DNA of 64,000 bases from Thiobacillus sp. (GCA_016124745.1 WGNC01000018.1:124001-188000), one strand, 5' to 3'; shown: positions 28,058 to 37,152, counted from the first letter of the stretch. A program made the numbers and translations. The notes: generated from the sequence alone by a model not told the origin.

Positions 28058-29359
28058 ATGAGCCAATTTACCCGTCGTGATTTTATCAAGGCCCTTGCTG
28101 CTGCCTATCCCGCTGCAGTGCTGACGATCCCCAAGGCACATGCCGCGTCCAAGGCGCGCGTGGTGGTGGTGGGCGGAGGCTTTGGCGGCGCGACTGCCGC
28201 CCGCTATCTGAAAATGATGTCGCCGACGCTCGACGTGACGCTGGTCGAGAAGAACAAGATTTACACCTCCTGCCCCCTGTCCAATGAGGTGATCTCCGGT
28301 TTCGGTGAGCTGAAGGACCTGCAGACTGGCTATGACGGCCTGAAGAAACACGGCATCAATGTCGTGTTCGACGAGGTGGCGGCAATCGATCCGGCCAAGA
28401 AGTCGGTCGCGCTGAAAAGCGGCACGACGCTTGCCTACGACGCCCTGGTGGTGTCCCCCGGCATCAGTTTCAACTACGGTGGCGTCGAGGGTTACACGCA
28501 GGAGTTGGCCGATACGGTTCTGCCACATGCCTACAAGGCGGGTCCGCAAACCCTGGTGCTGCGGAAGCAGTTGATGGACATGCCGGACGGCGGCACCTTC
28601 ATCATCACCGTGCCCAAAGGGCCATTCCGCTGTCCGCCCGGCCCTTACGAGCGCGCATCGCAGGTGGCGGCCTACCTCATGGCTAATGGCAAGACCAAGT
28701 CCAAGGTGGTGATTCTTGACGCCAATGATTCCTTCTCCAAGAAAGGCTTGTTCGAGCAGGCATGGAAGAAGTTCTACCCTGACATGATCAAGTGGGTATC
28801 CGGCGCAAACGACGGCAACGTAATCAAGATCGATCCCAAGACCAGGATGGCCTACACCAATTTTGGCGAACACAAGGCCGACGTGCTGAACGTGATTCCG
28901 CCGCATCATGCCGGCAATGTCGCGGTGTCCGCCGGTCTCGCCAACGACAAGGGCTGGTGCCCGGTCGATATGCTGACCATGGAGTCGTCCCTGCACAAAG
29001 ACATCTGGGTGGTGGGCGACTCCTGCGTGCACGGCGAACTGCCGGTCTACGCGGCGCCGAAGTCGGCGCACATGGCCGTCACCCAGGCCAAGGTGGCAGC
29101 AGGTGCGATCATCGCCAAGCTGAACGGCCAGCCCGCGCCCGAGCCTTTCTTCGTCAACACCTGCTACAGCATTGCCGCCCCGGACTGGGGGTTCTCGGTG
29201 GTGCACGTCTATCGGGTTGAAGACGGCAAGCTGATGTACGTCAAGGATGCCGGCGGCATTTCACCGATCGAAACGCCGGCCCTTGCCGTCCAGCGCAAGT
29301 TGGAAGCCAGATACGCCGAAGGCTGGCTGAGAAACATCATGGCGGACGCATTCGCCTGA
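28058..29359 (+). CDS. fccB: Flavocytochrome c sulfide dehydrogenase, flavin subunit
   Basis: FccB oxidises sulfide to polysulfide or sulfur in the periplasm and reduces a c-type cytochrome. The 433-residue protein has a Tat signal (FTRRDFIKALAAAYPA) and the FAD-binding VVVVGGGFGGATAARYL. The cysteine in YTSCPLSNE (C72) is the likely covalent FAD attachment site. C192 in FRCPPGPYER and C369 in VNTCYS match the spacing of the Allochromatium redox disulfide (C161-C337 with flavin on C42). All key cysteines are therefore present. It is coupled to fccA and lies 45 bases upstream of the octaheme reductase gene. Confidence 0.9.
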   Translation: MSQFTRRDFIKALAAAYPAAVLTIPKAHAASKARVVVVGGGFGGATAARYLKMMSPTLDVTLVEKNKIYTSCPLSNEVISGFGELKDLQTGYDGLKKHGINVVFDEVAAIDPAKKSVALKSGTTLAYDALVVSPGISFNYGGVEGYTQELADTVLPHAYKAGPQTLVLRKQLMDMPDGGTFIITVPKGPFRCPPGPYERASQVAAYLMANGKTKSKVVILDANDSFSKKGLFEQAWKKFYPDMIKWVSGANDGNVIKIDPKTRMAYTNFGEHKADVLNVIPPHHAGNVAVSAGLANDKGWCPVDMLTMESSLHKDIWVVGDSCVHGELPVYAAPKSAHMAVTQAKVAAGAIIAKLNGQPAPEPFFVNTCYSIAAPDWGFSVVHVYRVEDGKLMYVKDAGGISPIETPALAVQRKLEARYAEGWLRNIMADAFA

Positions 29360-29404
29360 GGCCGTAGCGAAGTCGAAACCTGACAAACCAAGGAGGAGAA
29401 AGCC

Positions 29405-31129
29405 ATGAAAATAGCCAACATTTTCCGTAACTGGCTTGCGGGGTGCGTCCTGGCCCTGTTTGCCATCGGGGCGCAGGCTGCTGCGGCACCCGCTGCGCCG
29501 GCGGACAAGCCTGTCGATGTCCAGAAGTGCTATTCCTGCCACGACAACATCGAGGAGTTCCACGCCAAGGGCAAGCACGCCAAGGTGAACTGCGTGAGCT
29601 GCCACTCGGGCACGGCGGAGCATCTGGCCAGCAAGGACAAGAAGGCGGTCAAGCCGGTCACCAACATGGACCACCGTGCCTGCGCGGTCTGTCACGAGGA
29701 CCAGTACAAGTCCTTCGTGGCGATGAACTATGAATCGCCTGCGCGGCTGGAAAAGGCCACGTTCAAGGGCCGTTCGCCGCTGTTCGACAAGCTCATGGAG
29801 GGCTACGGCTTCACCAAGGAGCACGGCGAGCCGCGCTCCCATCCCTTCATGCTGGTTGACCAGTGGGTGGTCGACCGTGGTTTTGGCGGCCGCTTCCAGT
29901 TCAAGGACTGGACTTACAACAGCAAGCCCGAGGCCGCTGCCAACAGCGCCTGGGACGTGATCATCGACTCGGAACCCACGACGGCTGAACAGAAGAAGTT
30001 CATGCGGCAGACGGTGACGGCGGTGAACCCGGTTTGCATGAACTGCAAGACGCAGGACCACATCCTGAACTGGGCCTTCATGGGGGACAAGAACCCTGCC
30101 GCCAAATGGGATCGCACTTCCAAGCCGGTGGAGTTCGCGCGTGCCGTGAAGCACCCGCTCAACTGCTTCATGTGCCACGATCCGCACTCGTCCGGCCCGC
30201 GCGTCGTGCGTGATGCGCTGATTCAGGCGGTCGTGGATCGCAATGAAGGCACCTATCCGATGGATGCGGAGAAGAGCAAGAAGACGACCATGACCAAGGT
30301 CACCTTCGACCGCGATGGCAAGCCTTTCCGTGCCATCGGTACGTTGAACCGGGCTGACTCCAACCTGATGTGCGCCCAGTGCCACGTCGAATATAACTGT
30401 GGCCCCGGCTTCGACTGCGCTGGCCCGAACAACACGGTGAAGATGACCCCCGATCCGGACCAGAAATATATTTCCATGGCGGACCCGCGCACCAACCTGT
30501 TCACGTGGACGAATGTGTTCGGCTACAAGGACAAGATGGTGGGCCAGTTCAAGTTCAAGGACTTCAAGCATGCCAGCACGGGTGCCCTGTTGGCCAAGAT
30601 CCAGCATCCTGAAATGGAGACCTACTGGGGTTCCAAGCACGAGCGCGCAGGCGTGCAGTGCAAGGATTGCCACATGGGCAAGGCCAAGAATGCGAAGGGC
30701 AAGACATTCACCTCGCACCAGCAGAAGTCGCCCAAGTTCATGCTGAAGGAGACCTGCCTGAAGTGCCACACCGAGTGGACCGAGCAGGACGCCAAATACA
30801 ACATGGAGGCGATCCAGAACTACACGCGCGGCAAGATGGCCAAGGCCGAATTCTGGATCGCAGCCCTGATCGACGCGATCATGAAGGCGAAGGATGCCGG
30901 CGTGTCACCGGATGTGCTGAACAAGGCCTACGACTATCAGTACGATGCAACCCTGTACTGGGAGTGGTGGACCGCCGAGAACTCGGACGGCTTCCACAAC
31001 CCGCAAAACGCGCGCGAGTCGCTGACCCGCTCGGTGGATGCCTCCCAGGAAGGCATCGCGATGCTGAAGAAGGCGATGGGTGAAATGAAGGTGAGCGCAG
31101 CGCCGGCGGCGGCACCCGAGAAAAAATAG
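29405..31129 (+). CDS. Octaheme cytochrome c nitrite reductase (TvNiR/ONR type)
   Basis: After a signal peptide ending near GAQAAAAP, the 574-residue protein has eight heme motifs: CYSCH, CVSCH, CAVCH, CMNCK (211-215), CFMCH, CAQCH, CKDCH and CLKCH. The single CxxCK at position four marks the catalytic heme and separates it from hydroxylamine oxidoreductase and from octaheme tetrathionate reductase. Hemes 4-8 align with the five hemes of NrfA. The catalytic residues are also present: Arg in PRSHPFML (R144), Tyr in HVEYNC (Y330) and His in QHPEME (H401). Y330-x-C332 matches the Tyr-Cys crosslink known in the Thioalkalivibrio enzyme. The predicted reaction is six-electron reduction of nitrite to ammonium. 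Confidence 0.88.
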   Translation: MKIANIFRNWLAGCVLALFAIGAQAAAAPAAPADKPVDVQKCYSCHDNIEEFHAKGKHAKVNCVSCHSGTAEHLASKDKKAVKPVTNMDHRACAVCHEDQYKSFVAMNYESPARLEKATFKGRSPLFDKLMEGYGFTKEHGEPRSHPFMLVDQWVVDRGFGGRFQFKDWTYNSKPEAAANSAWDVIIDSEPTTAEQKKFMRQTVTAVNPVCMNCKTQDHILNWAFMGDKNPAAKWDRTSKPVEFARAVKHPLNCFMCHDPHSSGPRVVRDALIQAVVDRNEGTYPMDAEKSKKTTMTKVTFDRDGKPFRAIGTLNRADSNLMCAQCHVEYNCGPGFDCAGPNNTVKMTPDPDQKYISMADPRTNLFTWTNVFGYKDKMVGQFKFKDFKHASTGALLAKIQHPEMETYWGSKHERAGVQCKDCHMGKAKNAKGKTFTSHQQKSPKFMLKETCLKCHTEWTEQDAKYNMEAIQNYTRGKMAKAEFWIAALIDAIMKAKDAGVSPDVLNKAYDYQYDATLYWEWWTAENSDGFHNPQNARESLTRSVDASQEGIAMLKKAMGEMKVSAAPAAAPEKK

Positions 31130-31167
31130 GCCGACGTCCTGACTGAAGCCTAGTGTCCTCCGGTACC

Positions 31168-31204
31168 AGGGGAATCGGCGAGAGCCGCATTCCCCTGTTT
31201 TTTT
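31168..31204 (+). terminator. Intrinsic terminator after the octaheme reductase gene
   Basis: AGGGGAAT and ATTCCCCT form an outer stem around a nested CGGC-GAGA-GCCG hairpin, followed by G and seven T. It lies 38 bases after the stop codon and separates the fccAB-octaheme transcript from ccmA. Confidence 0.88.
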
Positions 31205-31331
31205 GTGGTCCGGGCGGACAGCCATCGTGCATAAAACTGGCTATGCAATTTTACGGAAAGGCGTGTTAAAAGTGCAGGTTTCGGATACTCTTCGCGCTGA
31301 TGTTTCTTGATTGCGTTTGGTGACACCCCGT

Positions 31332-31949
31332 ATGTTGTCTGCCCATGATCTTGCCTGCGAACGCGGCGATCGACTGTTATTCCGGAATCTGGGTTTTGAA
31401 CTGCAAAGTGGCGAAGCTTTGATGGTCCGCGGCGGCAATGGCCACGGCAAGACCAGCCTGCTGCGTATCCTATGCGGTCTGTCCACGCCTGCTGCGGGGG
31501 AGGTGCGCTGGCGCAACCAGCCGATCAGACAGGCGCACGAGCAGTTTGGCCGTGAGATGGCCTATATCGGCCACAACAACGGTATCAAGGATGATCTCAC
31601 CCCAATCGAGAACCTGCGTCTGGCGGCCGCGCTGGGCGGCCGCTCACTGGATCAGGCGCAGGCGACGCATGCATTGGGTCAGGTGGGCCTGGCGCGCTGC
31701 CTGGATATTCCCGCTCGCGTGCTGTCCTTCGGCCAGCGCCGGCGCGTAGCGCTGGCCGGCCTGATGACGGCGGGCGCCCTGCTGTGGATCCTCGACGAGC
31801 CACTGACCGGTCTCGATGTGCATGGCGTGGCCATGGTGGAGCAACTGATCCGCGATCACGTCGTGGCGGGCGGGCTGGCGATCATGACCACCCATCAGGC
31901 GCTCGCGCTGGATGGGGTGACGCCCAAAACCCTGTCGGTCGGAGACTAG
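31332..31949 (+). CDS. ccmA: Heme exporter ATP-binding protein CcmA
   Basis: CcmA is the ABC ATPase that, with CcmB, CcmC and CcmD, releases heme-loaded CcmE for cytochrome c maturation. The 205-residue protein has the Walker A RGGNGHGKTSLLRIL, a signature region LSFGQRRRVALAGLM, and Walker B LLWILDEPLTGLD. The start is taken at ATG 31332 (MLSAHDLACERGDRLLF), which is where homologues begin; a TTG seven codons upstream is in frame. No clear ribosome site precedes either. Confidence 0.93.
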   Translation: MLSAHDLACERGDRLLFRNLGFELQSGEALMVRGGNGHGKTSLLRILCGLSTPAAGEVRWRNQPIRQAHEQFGREMAYIGHNNGIKDDLTPIENLRLAAALGGRSLDQAQATHALGQVGLARCLDIPARVLSFGQRRRVALAGLMTAGALLWILDEPLTGLDVHGVAMVEQLIRDHVVAGGLAIMTTHQALALDGVTPKTLSVGD

Positions 31950-32034
31950 GCCTAGTGCGACAAGCTTCGATGTTGCTGCAATCGCAGCCGGTCGGCTGCA
32001 AGGTGGCTGCGCATGCGCCCGGGCATGGGATTCG

Positions 32035-32703
32035 ATGCTGAGATTCCTGTTCACCGTCATTCGCCGCGATATTATGCTGGCGGCGCGCCGCCGCGGCGAC
32101 TGGCTGACCGCGCAATTCTTCTTCGTCATGGTGGTCAGCATGTTTCCGCTGGGCGTGGGGCCCGAGCCCAGCATGTTGCGCACCATCGGCCCCGGCGTGG
32201 TGTGGGTCGCGGCGCTGCTGGCCTCGCTGCTGTCGCTGGGCAGGCTGTTCGCCGACGATTTTCGTGACGGCACCCTGGAACAAATGCTGCTCTCCCCCTA
32301 TCCCAATACATTGCTGGCCTTGGGAAAGGCGATCGCGCACTGGCTCATCAACGGCATTCCGTTGCTGCTGATCGCGCCGGTGCTGGGGATCCAGTTCAAC
32401 CTGCCGCCCGAGGCCCTGTGGATCCTGGTGCTGTCGCTGGCGATCGGGACGCCCATCCTGTCGCTGCTGGGCAGCATCGGGGCCGCCCTGACGCTGGGCC
32501 TGCGCGGCGGCGGCGTGCTGGTCACCCTGCTGATCCTGCCGCTGTACGTGCCGGCCCTGATTTTTGGAGCGGGCGCGGTGGAAGGTGTACTCTCCGGCAC
32601 CGGTGCGGAAGCGCATCTTTCGCTGCTCGGGGCGTTTTTGATGATGTCGTTGTTGCTGGCCCCCTGGGTGAGTGCGATGGCGCTTAAAGTTTCTGTGGAG
32701 TAA
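32035..32703 (+). CDS. ccmB: Heme exporter membrane protein CcmB
   Basis: CcmB is the membrane partner of CcmA. The 222-residue protein has about six hydrophobic helices, for example LTAQFFFVMVVSMFPLGVGP, GVLVTLLILPLYVPALIFGA and GAFLMMSLLLAPWVSAMALK, with the conserved ADDFRDGTLEQMLLSPYP loop after the second helix. It follows ccmA after an 85-base gap with no obvious element in it. Confidence 0.93.
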   Translation: MLRFLFTVIRRDIMLAARRRGDWLTAQFFFVMVVSMFPLGVGPEPSMLRTIGPGVVWVAALLASLLSLGRLFADDFRDGTLEQMLLSPYPNTLLALGKAIAHWLINGIPLLLIAPVLGIQFNLPPEALWILVLSLAIGTPILSLLGSIGAALTLGLRGGGVLVTLLILPLYVPALIFGAGAVEGVLSGTGAEAHLSLLGAFLMMSLLLAPWVSAMALKVSVE

Positions 32704-32707
32704 GCAT

Positions 32708-33442
32708 TTGAATCTGTACTACTACGCTTCACCGGCGACCTTTTATCCCCTGGCGGGCAGGCTGATCCCCTGGTTCGCGGCCCTGGCAGCCATACTGACG
32801 GCAGTCGGCCTTTACATCAGCTTCTTCATGGCGCCCACCGACTTCCAGCAGGGCGAGGGCTACCGCATCATCTTCATTCACGTTCCGGCAGCCTGGATGT
32901 CGATGTTCATCTACGTCGTCATGGCCTTCTGGTCGGCCATCGGGCTGGCCTGGAATACCCGCCTCTCATTCGTGATGGCCAGGTCGCTTGCACCCACCGG
33001 CGCCATGTTCACCTTCGTGGCCCTGTGGACCGGCGCGTTCTGGGGCAAGCCGATGTGGGGCGCATGGTGGGTGTGGGATGCGCGGCTGACGTCGGAGCTG
33101 ATCCTGTTTTTCCTTTATGTGGGCGTGATGGCGCTGCAGGCGGCGATCGACGACCCGCGCCGCTCCGACCGTGCCGGTGCGCTGCTGAACCTGGTCGGCG
33201 TGATCAACGTGCCGATCATCTATTTCTCGGTCAAATGGTGGAACACCCTGCACCAGGGCTCCTCGGTCAGCCTCACGCGCGCGCCGTCGATGGCGCACAT
33301 CATGTTGTGGGGGATGCTGATCATGGCGCTCGCCGCCTGGATGTATTCCATCGCGGTGGCACTGGTGCGTGCGCGTTCGCTGATCATCGAGCGGGAACGG
33401 CAAACCGACTGGGTCCGCTCCCTGCTGGAGGAGAAACCATGA
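32708..33442 (+). CDS. ccmC: Heme exporter protein CcmC (TTG start)
   Basis: CcmC delivers heme to CcmE and has the tryptophan-rich WWD motif. Here that motif is WGKPMWGAWWVWDARLTS, with flanking histidines in IFIHVPAAWMSMF and NTLHQGSSVSL. The 244-residue length matches E. coli. I choose the TTG at 32708 because a GGAG lies seven bases before it and the product then starts MNLYYYASPATFY. The longer track ORF begins with a GTG inside ccmB. The stop overlaps ccmD by four bases. Confidence 0.93.
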   Translation: MNLYYYASPATFYPLAGRLIPWFAALAAILTAVGLYISFFMAPTDFQQGEGYRIIFIHVPAAWMSMFIYVVMAFWSAIGLAWNTRLSFVMARSLAPTGAMFTFVALWTGAFWGKPMWGAWWVWDARLTSELILFFLYVGVMALQAAIDDPRRSDRAGALLNLVGVINVPIIYFSVKWWNTLHQGSSVSLTRAPSMAHIMLWGMLIMALAAWMYSIAVALVRARSLIIERERQTDWVRSLLEEKP

Positions 33443-33612
33443 ACTGGGAAAGCTGGGGTGCCTTCTGGGCGATGGGCGGGTACGGCCTCTATGTCTGGGG
33501 CTCGTTCGGGGTGACCTTGCTCTGCATCGTGGGCGAGATATGGCTGCTGCGCCGCCACCGCCTGCAGACGTGGCAACGGCTCAAGCGTTTGAAATCATGG
33601 GATTCGCAATAA
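33439..33612 (+). CDS. ccmD: Heme exporter protein CcmD
   Basis: This 57-residue single-span membrane protein starts [20 protein letters not shown] and has a hydrophobic helix followed by the basic tail [19 protein letters not shown]. Small size, Trp/Tyr-rich start and location between ccmC and ccmE identify CcmD, which stabilises CcmE in the CcmABCD complex. It overlaps ccmC by four bases. The track shows it only as the end of a longer artefactual ORF. Confidence 0.92.
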   Translation: MNWESWGAFWAMGGYGLYVWGSFGVTLLCIVGEIWLLRRHRLQTWQRLKRLKSWDSQ

Positions 33613-33631
33613 TCCCAACCGTGGAAAAGAT

Positions 33632-34084
33632 ATGGCCATGAAATCGCGTCACAGAAAACTTGCCCTCATCACGCTGGTCGTCGCAATCCTCGGGGTTGCG
33701 GTGGCACTGGTGCTCAATGCCTTCAACAGCAATCTGGTGTTTTTCTTCTCGCCCACCCAGATCGCCAACGGGGAGGCGCCGACCAGTCGCGCCTTCCGCC
33801 TCGGCGGCCTGGTCGAGGAGGGCAGCCTCAAGCGGCAGGCGGATGGACTGACGGTAAACTTCGTCGTCACCGACACCGCCAAATCGATTCCGGTGACGTA
33901 TACCGGTATCCTGCCGGACCTGTTCAAGGAAGGAAAAGGCGTGGTCGCGGAAGGCAAGCTGGGCAGCGACGGCCTGTTCACCGCCACCCAGGTGCTGGCC
34001 AAGCACGACGAGAACTACATGCCGCCGGAGGCCGCGCACGCGCTGGAGCAGGCAGCCAAGGCCCAGCAGACCGTAGTGGAGTGA
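33632..34084 (+). CDS. ccmE: Cytochrome c-type biogenesis heme chaperone CcmE
   Basis: CcmE is a membrane-anchored periplasmic OB-fold protein that carries heme covalently on a histidine. The 150-residue protein has an N-terminal anchor ([20 protein letters not shown]), the barrel ([34 protein letters not shown]) and the heme-binding histidine in [12 protein letters not shown] (H125), with the conserved tyrosine Y129. Two possible ATG starts, at 33632 and 33638, differ by two residues. Confidence 0.95.
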   Translation: MAMKSRHRKLALITLVVAILGVAVALVLNAFNSNLVFFFSPTQIANGEAPTSRAFRLGGLVEEGSLKRQADGLTVNFVVTDTAKSIPVTYTGILPDLFKEGKGVVAEGKLGSDGLFTATQVLAKHDENYMPPEAAHALEQAAKAQQTVVE

Positions 34085-34154
34085 TTTTGACCGTCCAGGA
34101 CGCCGAACCTGCCTCAGGCCGGCGTCATCCCAGGCAGTAAAGAAGGAGTTAACC

Positions 34155-36131
34155 ATGATCCCAGAACTCGGCCACTTTGCCCTTATCGTTGCATTGTTGC
34201 TGGCGCTCACGCAGGCCATCCTGCCGCTCTATGGCGCGCAACGCGGCAACCTCACGCTGATGGGGGTGGCGCGGCCCGCCGCGCAGGGACAGTTCGTGTT
34301 CGTTGCCCTCGCATTCGGCTGTCTTGCCTGGTCGTTCCTCAACAACGATTTCTCGGTGCTGAACGTGGCGAAGAACTCGTTCTCGCAATTGCCCGAGGTC
34401 TATCGCTTTACCGCCACCTGGGGTTCGCACGAAGGCTCGATGCTGCTGTGGGTGCTGATCCTCGCGTTCTGGAGCACGGCGGTTTCGGTCTTCTCGCGCC
34501 ATCTGCCGGAAGACATGGCGGCGCGCGTGATCGGTGTCATGGGTCTGATCTCGGTCGGCTTCCTGGCCTTTTTGCTGACCACATCCAACCCGTTCGTGCG
34601 CCTGCTGCCGGCCGCGATGGACGGCAATGACATGAACCCGCTGCTGCAGGACTGGGGCATGATCATCCATCCGCCGATGCTGTACATGGGCTATGTCGGT
34701 TTCGCCGTGGCCTTCGCTTTCGCCATTGCGGCGCTGCTGTCCGGCAAGATGGATGTGGCCTGGGCGCGCTGGTCGCGGCCCTGGACCACGGTCGCCTGGG
34801 CCTTCCTGACCTTCGGCATCATGCTCGGCAGCTGGTGGGCCTATCGTGAACTGGGCTGGGGTGGCTGGTGGTTCTGGGATCCGACCGAAAACGCCTCGTT
34901 CATGCCCTGGCTCGCCGGGACTGCACTGATCCATTCGCTGGCCGTGACCGAAAAACGCGGCGCATTCAAGGCCTGGACCGTGCTGCTGGCCTTGATCGCA
35001 TTCTCGCTGTCGCTGCTCGGCACCTTCCTGGTGCGTTCCGGCGTGCTGTCCTCGGTGCATGCCTTCGCAACCGATCCGGCACGCGGCGCTTTCATCCTGG
35101 GCTTCCTCGCGGTGGTGATCGGTGGCTCGCTCGTGCTCTACGCCTGGCGCGCGCCCAAGATGGTCACCGGCAGCGGCTTCACCTGGTTCTCGCGCGAGTC
35201 GCTGCTGCTCGCCAACAATGTGATCCTGGTCGCGGCGCTCGGGTCGGTGCTGCTCGGCACGCTGTATCCCCTGCTGATGGACGCCATGGGGCTGGGCAAG
35301 ATTTCCGTCGGCCCGCCTTACTTCAATTCGGTGTTCGTGCCGGTCATGGCGCCGGCGCTGTTCCTGATGGCGATCGGGCCGCTCGCGCGCTGGAAGGAAG
35401 CCAGCCTGCCGGACGTGATCACGCGGCTGAAGTGGGCGCTGGGGGTGGCGCTGGCCGTGGGCCTGCTGGTGCCATTGGGACTCGGTGGCTTCAAGCCCTG
35501 GGCGGCCCTGGGATTCTTTCTCGCGGCCTGGATCGCCCTTTCGGTGCTGGCCGGTTTTGTCGACCGGCTCAAGCATGGCCAGGGCAGCCTGGTGCATAAG
35601 CTGTCGACGCTCCCGCGCGGGTTCTGGGGTATGCAACTGGCCCACTTCGGCATGGCGGTCGGCATCGCCGGCATTGCCGTGGTGGCCAACTACCAGACCG
35701 AGCGCGACGTGCGCATGGAGTTGAACAGCTACGCCGAACTGGCGGGCTATACCTTCACCTTCCGTGGCACCACCGAGCACGACGGTCCCAATTACCGCGC
35801 CGCCCGCGGCACGCTGGAGGTCAGCCGTGACGGCAGGCAGGTGGCCACGCTGCATCCGGAAAAGCGCGTCTACAACGCCTCCGGCATGGCGATGACCGAG
35901 GCCGACATCCACCCGAACGTCTACCGCGACATCTATGTCGCCATGGGCGAGCAACTGGATGACGGCGGCGCCTGGACCGTGCGGCTGTTCTACAAGCCGT
36001 TCATCAACTGGCTGTGGTTCGGCGCCCTGTTCATGGTGTTTGGCGGTTTCCTGGCCGCCTCGGACAAGCGTTACCGCATCGCGCTCAGGCGCAGCGAAAT
36101 GCCGAAGCACGTCGCGGCGCAGGGGGCCTGA
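34155..36131 (+). CDS. ccmF: Heme lyase subunit CcmF
   Basis: CcmF is the large membrane component of the heme lyase that joins heme to the CxxCH motifs of apocytochromes. The 658-residue protein has many transmembrane helices and the WWD motif WGGWWFWDPTENASFMPWL. Conserved histidines are in TWGSHEGSMLLWV and MIIHPPMLYMGYVG. It is preceded by AAGGAG. Its immediate neighbours ccmG, ccmH and ccmI complete the lyase. It is the only CcmF/NrfE-type protein in the window, so it may also have to serve the CxxCK site of the octaheme reductase. Confidence 0.96.
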   Translation: MIPELGHFALIVALLLALTQAILPLYGAQRGNLTLMGVARPAAQGQFVFVALAFGCLAWSFLNNDFSVLNVAKNSFSQLPEVYRFTATWGSHEGSMLLWVLILAFWSTAVSVFSRHLPEDMAARVIGVMGLISVGFLAFLLTTSNPFVRLLPAAMDGNDMNPLLQDWGMIIHPPMLYMGYVGFAVAFAFAIAALLSGKMDVAWARWSRPWTTVAWAFLTFGIMLGSWWAYRELGWGGWWFWDPTENASFMPWLAGTALIHSLAVTEKRGAFKAWTVLLALIAFSLSLLGTFLVRSGVLSSVHAFATDPARGAFILGFLAVVIGGSLVLYAWRAPKMVTGSGFTWFSRESLLLANNVILVAALGSVLLGTLYPLLMDAMGLGKISVGPPYFNSVFVPVMAPALFLMAIGPLARWKEASLPDVITRLKWALGVALAVGLLVPLGLGGFKPWAALGFFLAAWIALSVLAGFVDRLKHGQGSLVHKLSTLPRGFWGMQLAHFGMAVGIAGIAVVANYQTERDVRMELNSYAELAGYTFTFRGTTEHDGPNYRAARGTLEVSRDGRQVATLHPEKRVYNASGMAMTEADIHPNVYRDIYVAMGEQLDDGGAWTVRLFYKPFINWLWFGALFMVFGGFLAASDKRYRIALRRSEMPKHVAAQGA

Positions 36132-36133
36132 AC

Positions 36134-36655
36134 ATGAAACGCTGGCTACCGCTGATCCTCTTCGTCGCGCTCGTCGGCTTCTTCGCCAAGGGCTTGTTCC
36201 TCAACCCGCGCGAAGTCCCGTCGCCCTTCATCGGGCGCCAGGCACCGGCGTTCACCCTGCCGCTGGTGGGGGACGCGAACGCGAGTTTCAGTCCGGCCGA
36301 CATGAAGGGCCGCGTCTGGATGCTGAATGTCTGGGCACCCTGGTGCGTGTCGTGTCGCCAGGAGCATGGATTCCTGATGCAACTGGCACAGGCGCAGCCG
36401 GTGCCCATTGTGGGCCTGAACTGGAAAGACAAGAACCGCGAGGCGGACATGCTGCTTGCGCGCACCGGCAGCCCCTATTTTGCGGTGCCGGACGACGTGG
36501 ACGGCCGCGTCGGCATCGATTACGGTGTGACCGGCACCCCCGAAACCTATCTCATCGACAAGCAGGGCATCGTGCAATTGAAGCATATCGGGCCGATCGA
36601 CCCCGAGACGTGGAAGAACAAGTTCGAACCGAAACTGAAGGAGCTCGGGGCATGA
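36134..36655 (+). CDS. ccmG: Thiol:disulfide interchange protein CcmG/DsbE
   Basis: CcmG is a membrane-anchored thioredoxin-like protein that keeps apocytochrome heme-site cysteines reduced. The 173-residue protein has an N-terminal anchor (WLPLILFVALVGFFAKGLF), the active site WAPWCVSCRQEH and the cis-proline loop YGVTGTPETYLID. It starts at ATG 36134, two bases after the ccmF stop, and overlaps ccmH by four bases. The track ORF that begins at 36014 reads out of frame through ccmF. Confidence 0.94.
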   Translation: MKRWLPLILFVALVGFFAKGLFLNPREVPSPFIGRQAPAFTLPLVGDANASFSPADMKGRVWMLNVWAPWCVSCRQEHGFLMQLAQAQPVPIVGLNWKDKNREADMLLARTGSPYFAVPDDVDGRVGIDYGVTGTPETYLIDKQGIVQLKHIGPIDPETWKNKFEPKLKELGA

Positions 36656-37152
36656 ATCCTCGTCGCATCAAACATGGCCTGCTGGGCGTGCTGCTGGTCT
36701 GCGCCCCGCCGGTGCTGGCCAATGAAGCCGTGAACGTGCCGGCCGAAGCACTCACCGAGGCGCGCCCGGCCGCGGACGATCCCGTCATTGAGCAGCGCAT
36801 GGTCAACCTGGCCGAGGATCTGCGCTGCCTGGTCTGCCAGAACGAATCGCTCGCCGGCTCGCATGCGGAACTGGCCGAGGATCTGCGGCGGGAAATCCGC
36901 GCCCAGATGAAGGCAGGCAAGAACGACAAGGAGGTGATCGAGTACCTCACCACCCGTTATGGCGACTTCGTGCTGTATCGCCCGCCGTTCAAGCCGGTGA
37001 CCTATCTGCTGTGGCTCGGCCCGCTGCTGTTCCTGGGCATCGGTGGCGCGGCCTGGGCCGTCACGCTGCGTCGCCGGCGTGCCATGCAATCCGCACCCGT
37101 CGACGAGAAGAAACTCGCCGCCGCCGCCCAACTTTTGGAAGAAGACCAATGA
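36652..37152 (+). CDS. ccmH: Cytochrome c-type biogenesis protein CcmH
   Basis: CcmH is a periplasmic-facing thiol protein that holds apocytochrome c for the CcmF lyase. The 166-residue protein has a signal or anchor (HGLLGVLLVCAPPVLANEA), the LRCLVCQNESLAGSHAELA redox motif and a C-terminal membrane helix (TYLLWLGPLLFLGIGGAAW). It is the short CcmH form; the TPR part is encoded separately by the next gene, unlike the fused E. coli protein. Confidence 0.94.
   Translation: MNPRRIKHGLLGVLLVCAPPVLANEAVNVPAEALTEARPAADDPVIEQRMVNLAEDLRCLVCQNESLAGSHAELAEDLRREIRAQMKAGKNDKEVIEYLTTRYGDFVLYRPPFKPVTYLLWLGPLLFLGIGGAAWAVTLRRRRAMQSAPVDEKKLAAAAQLLEEDQ

Noticed and set aside
29405-31129. Assignment as hydroxylamine oxidoreductase or octaheme tetrathionate reductase
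   Set aside because: HAO has no CxxCK catalytic heme, and OTR has it at heme 2; here it is at heme 4 with the NrfA-like core after it.
31310-31324. TTGATTGCGTTTGG near ccmA as an anaerobox
   Set aside because: The right half-site is absent, and it overlaps the possible upstream TTG codon of ccmA.
34149-36110. 653-aa reverse-strand ORF over ccmF
   Set aside because: Shadow of ccmF; composition dominated by His, Arg, Gln and Glu with no recognisable fold.
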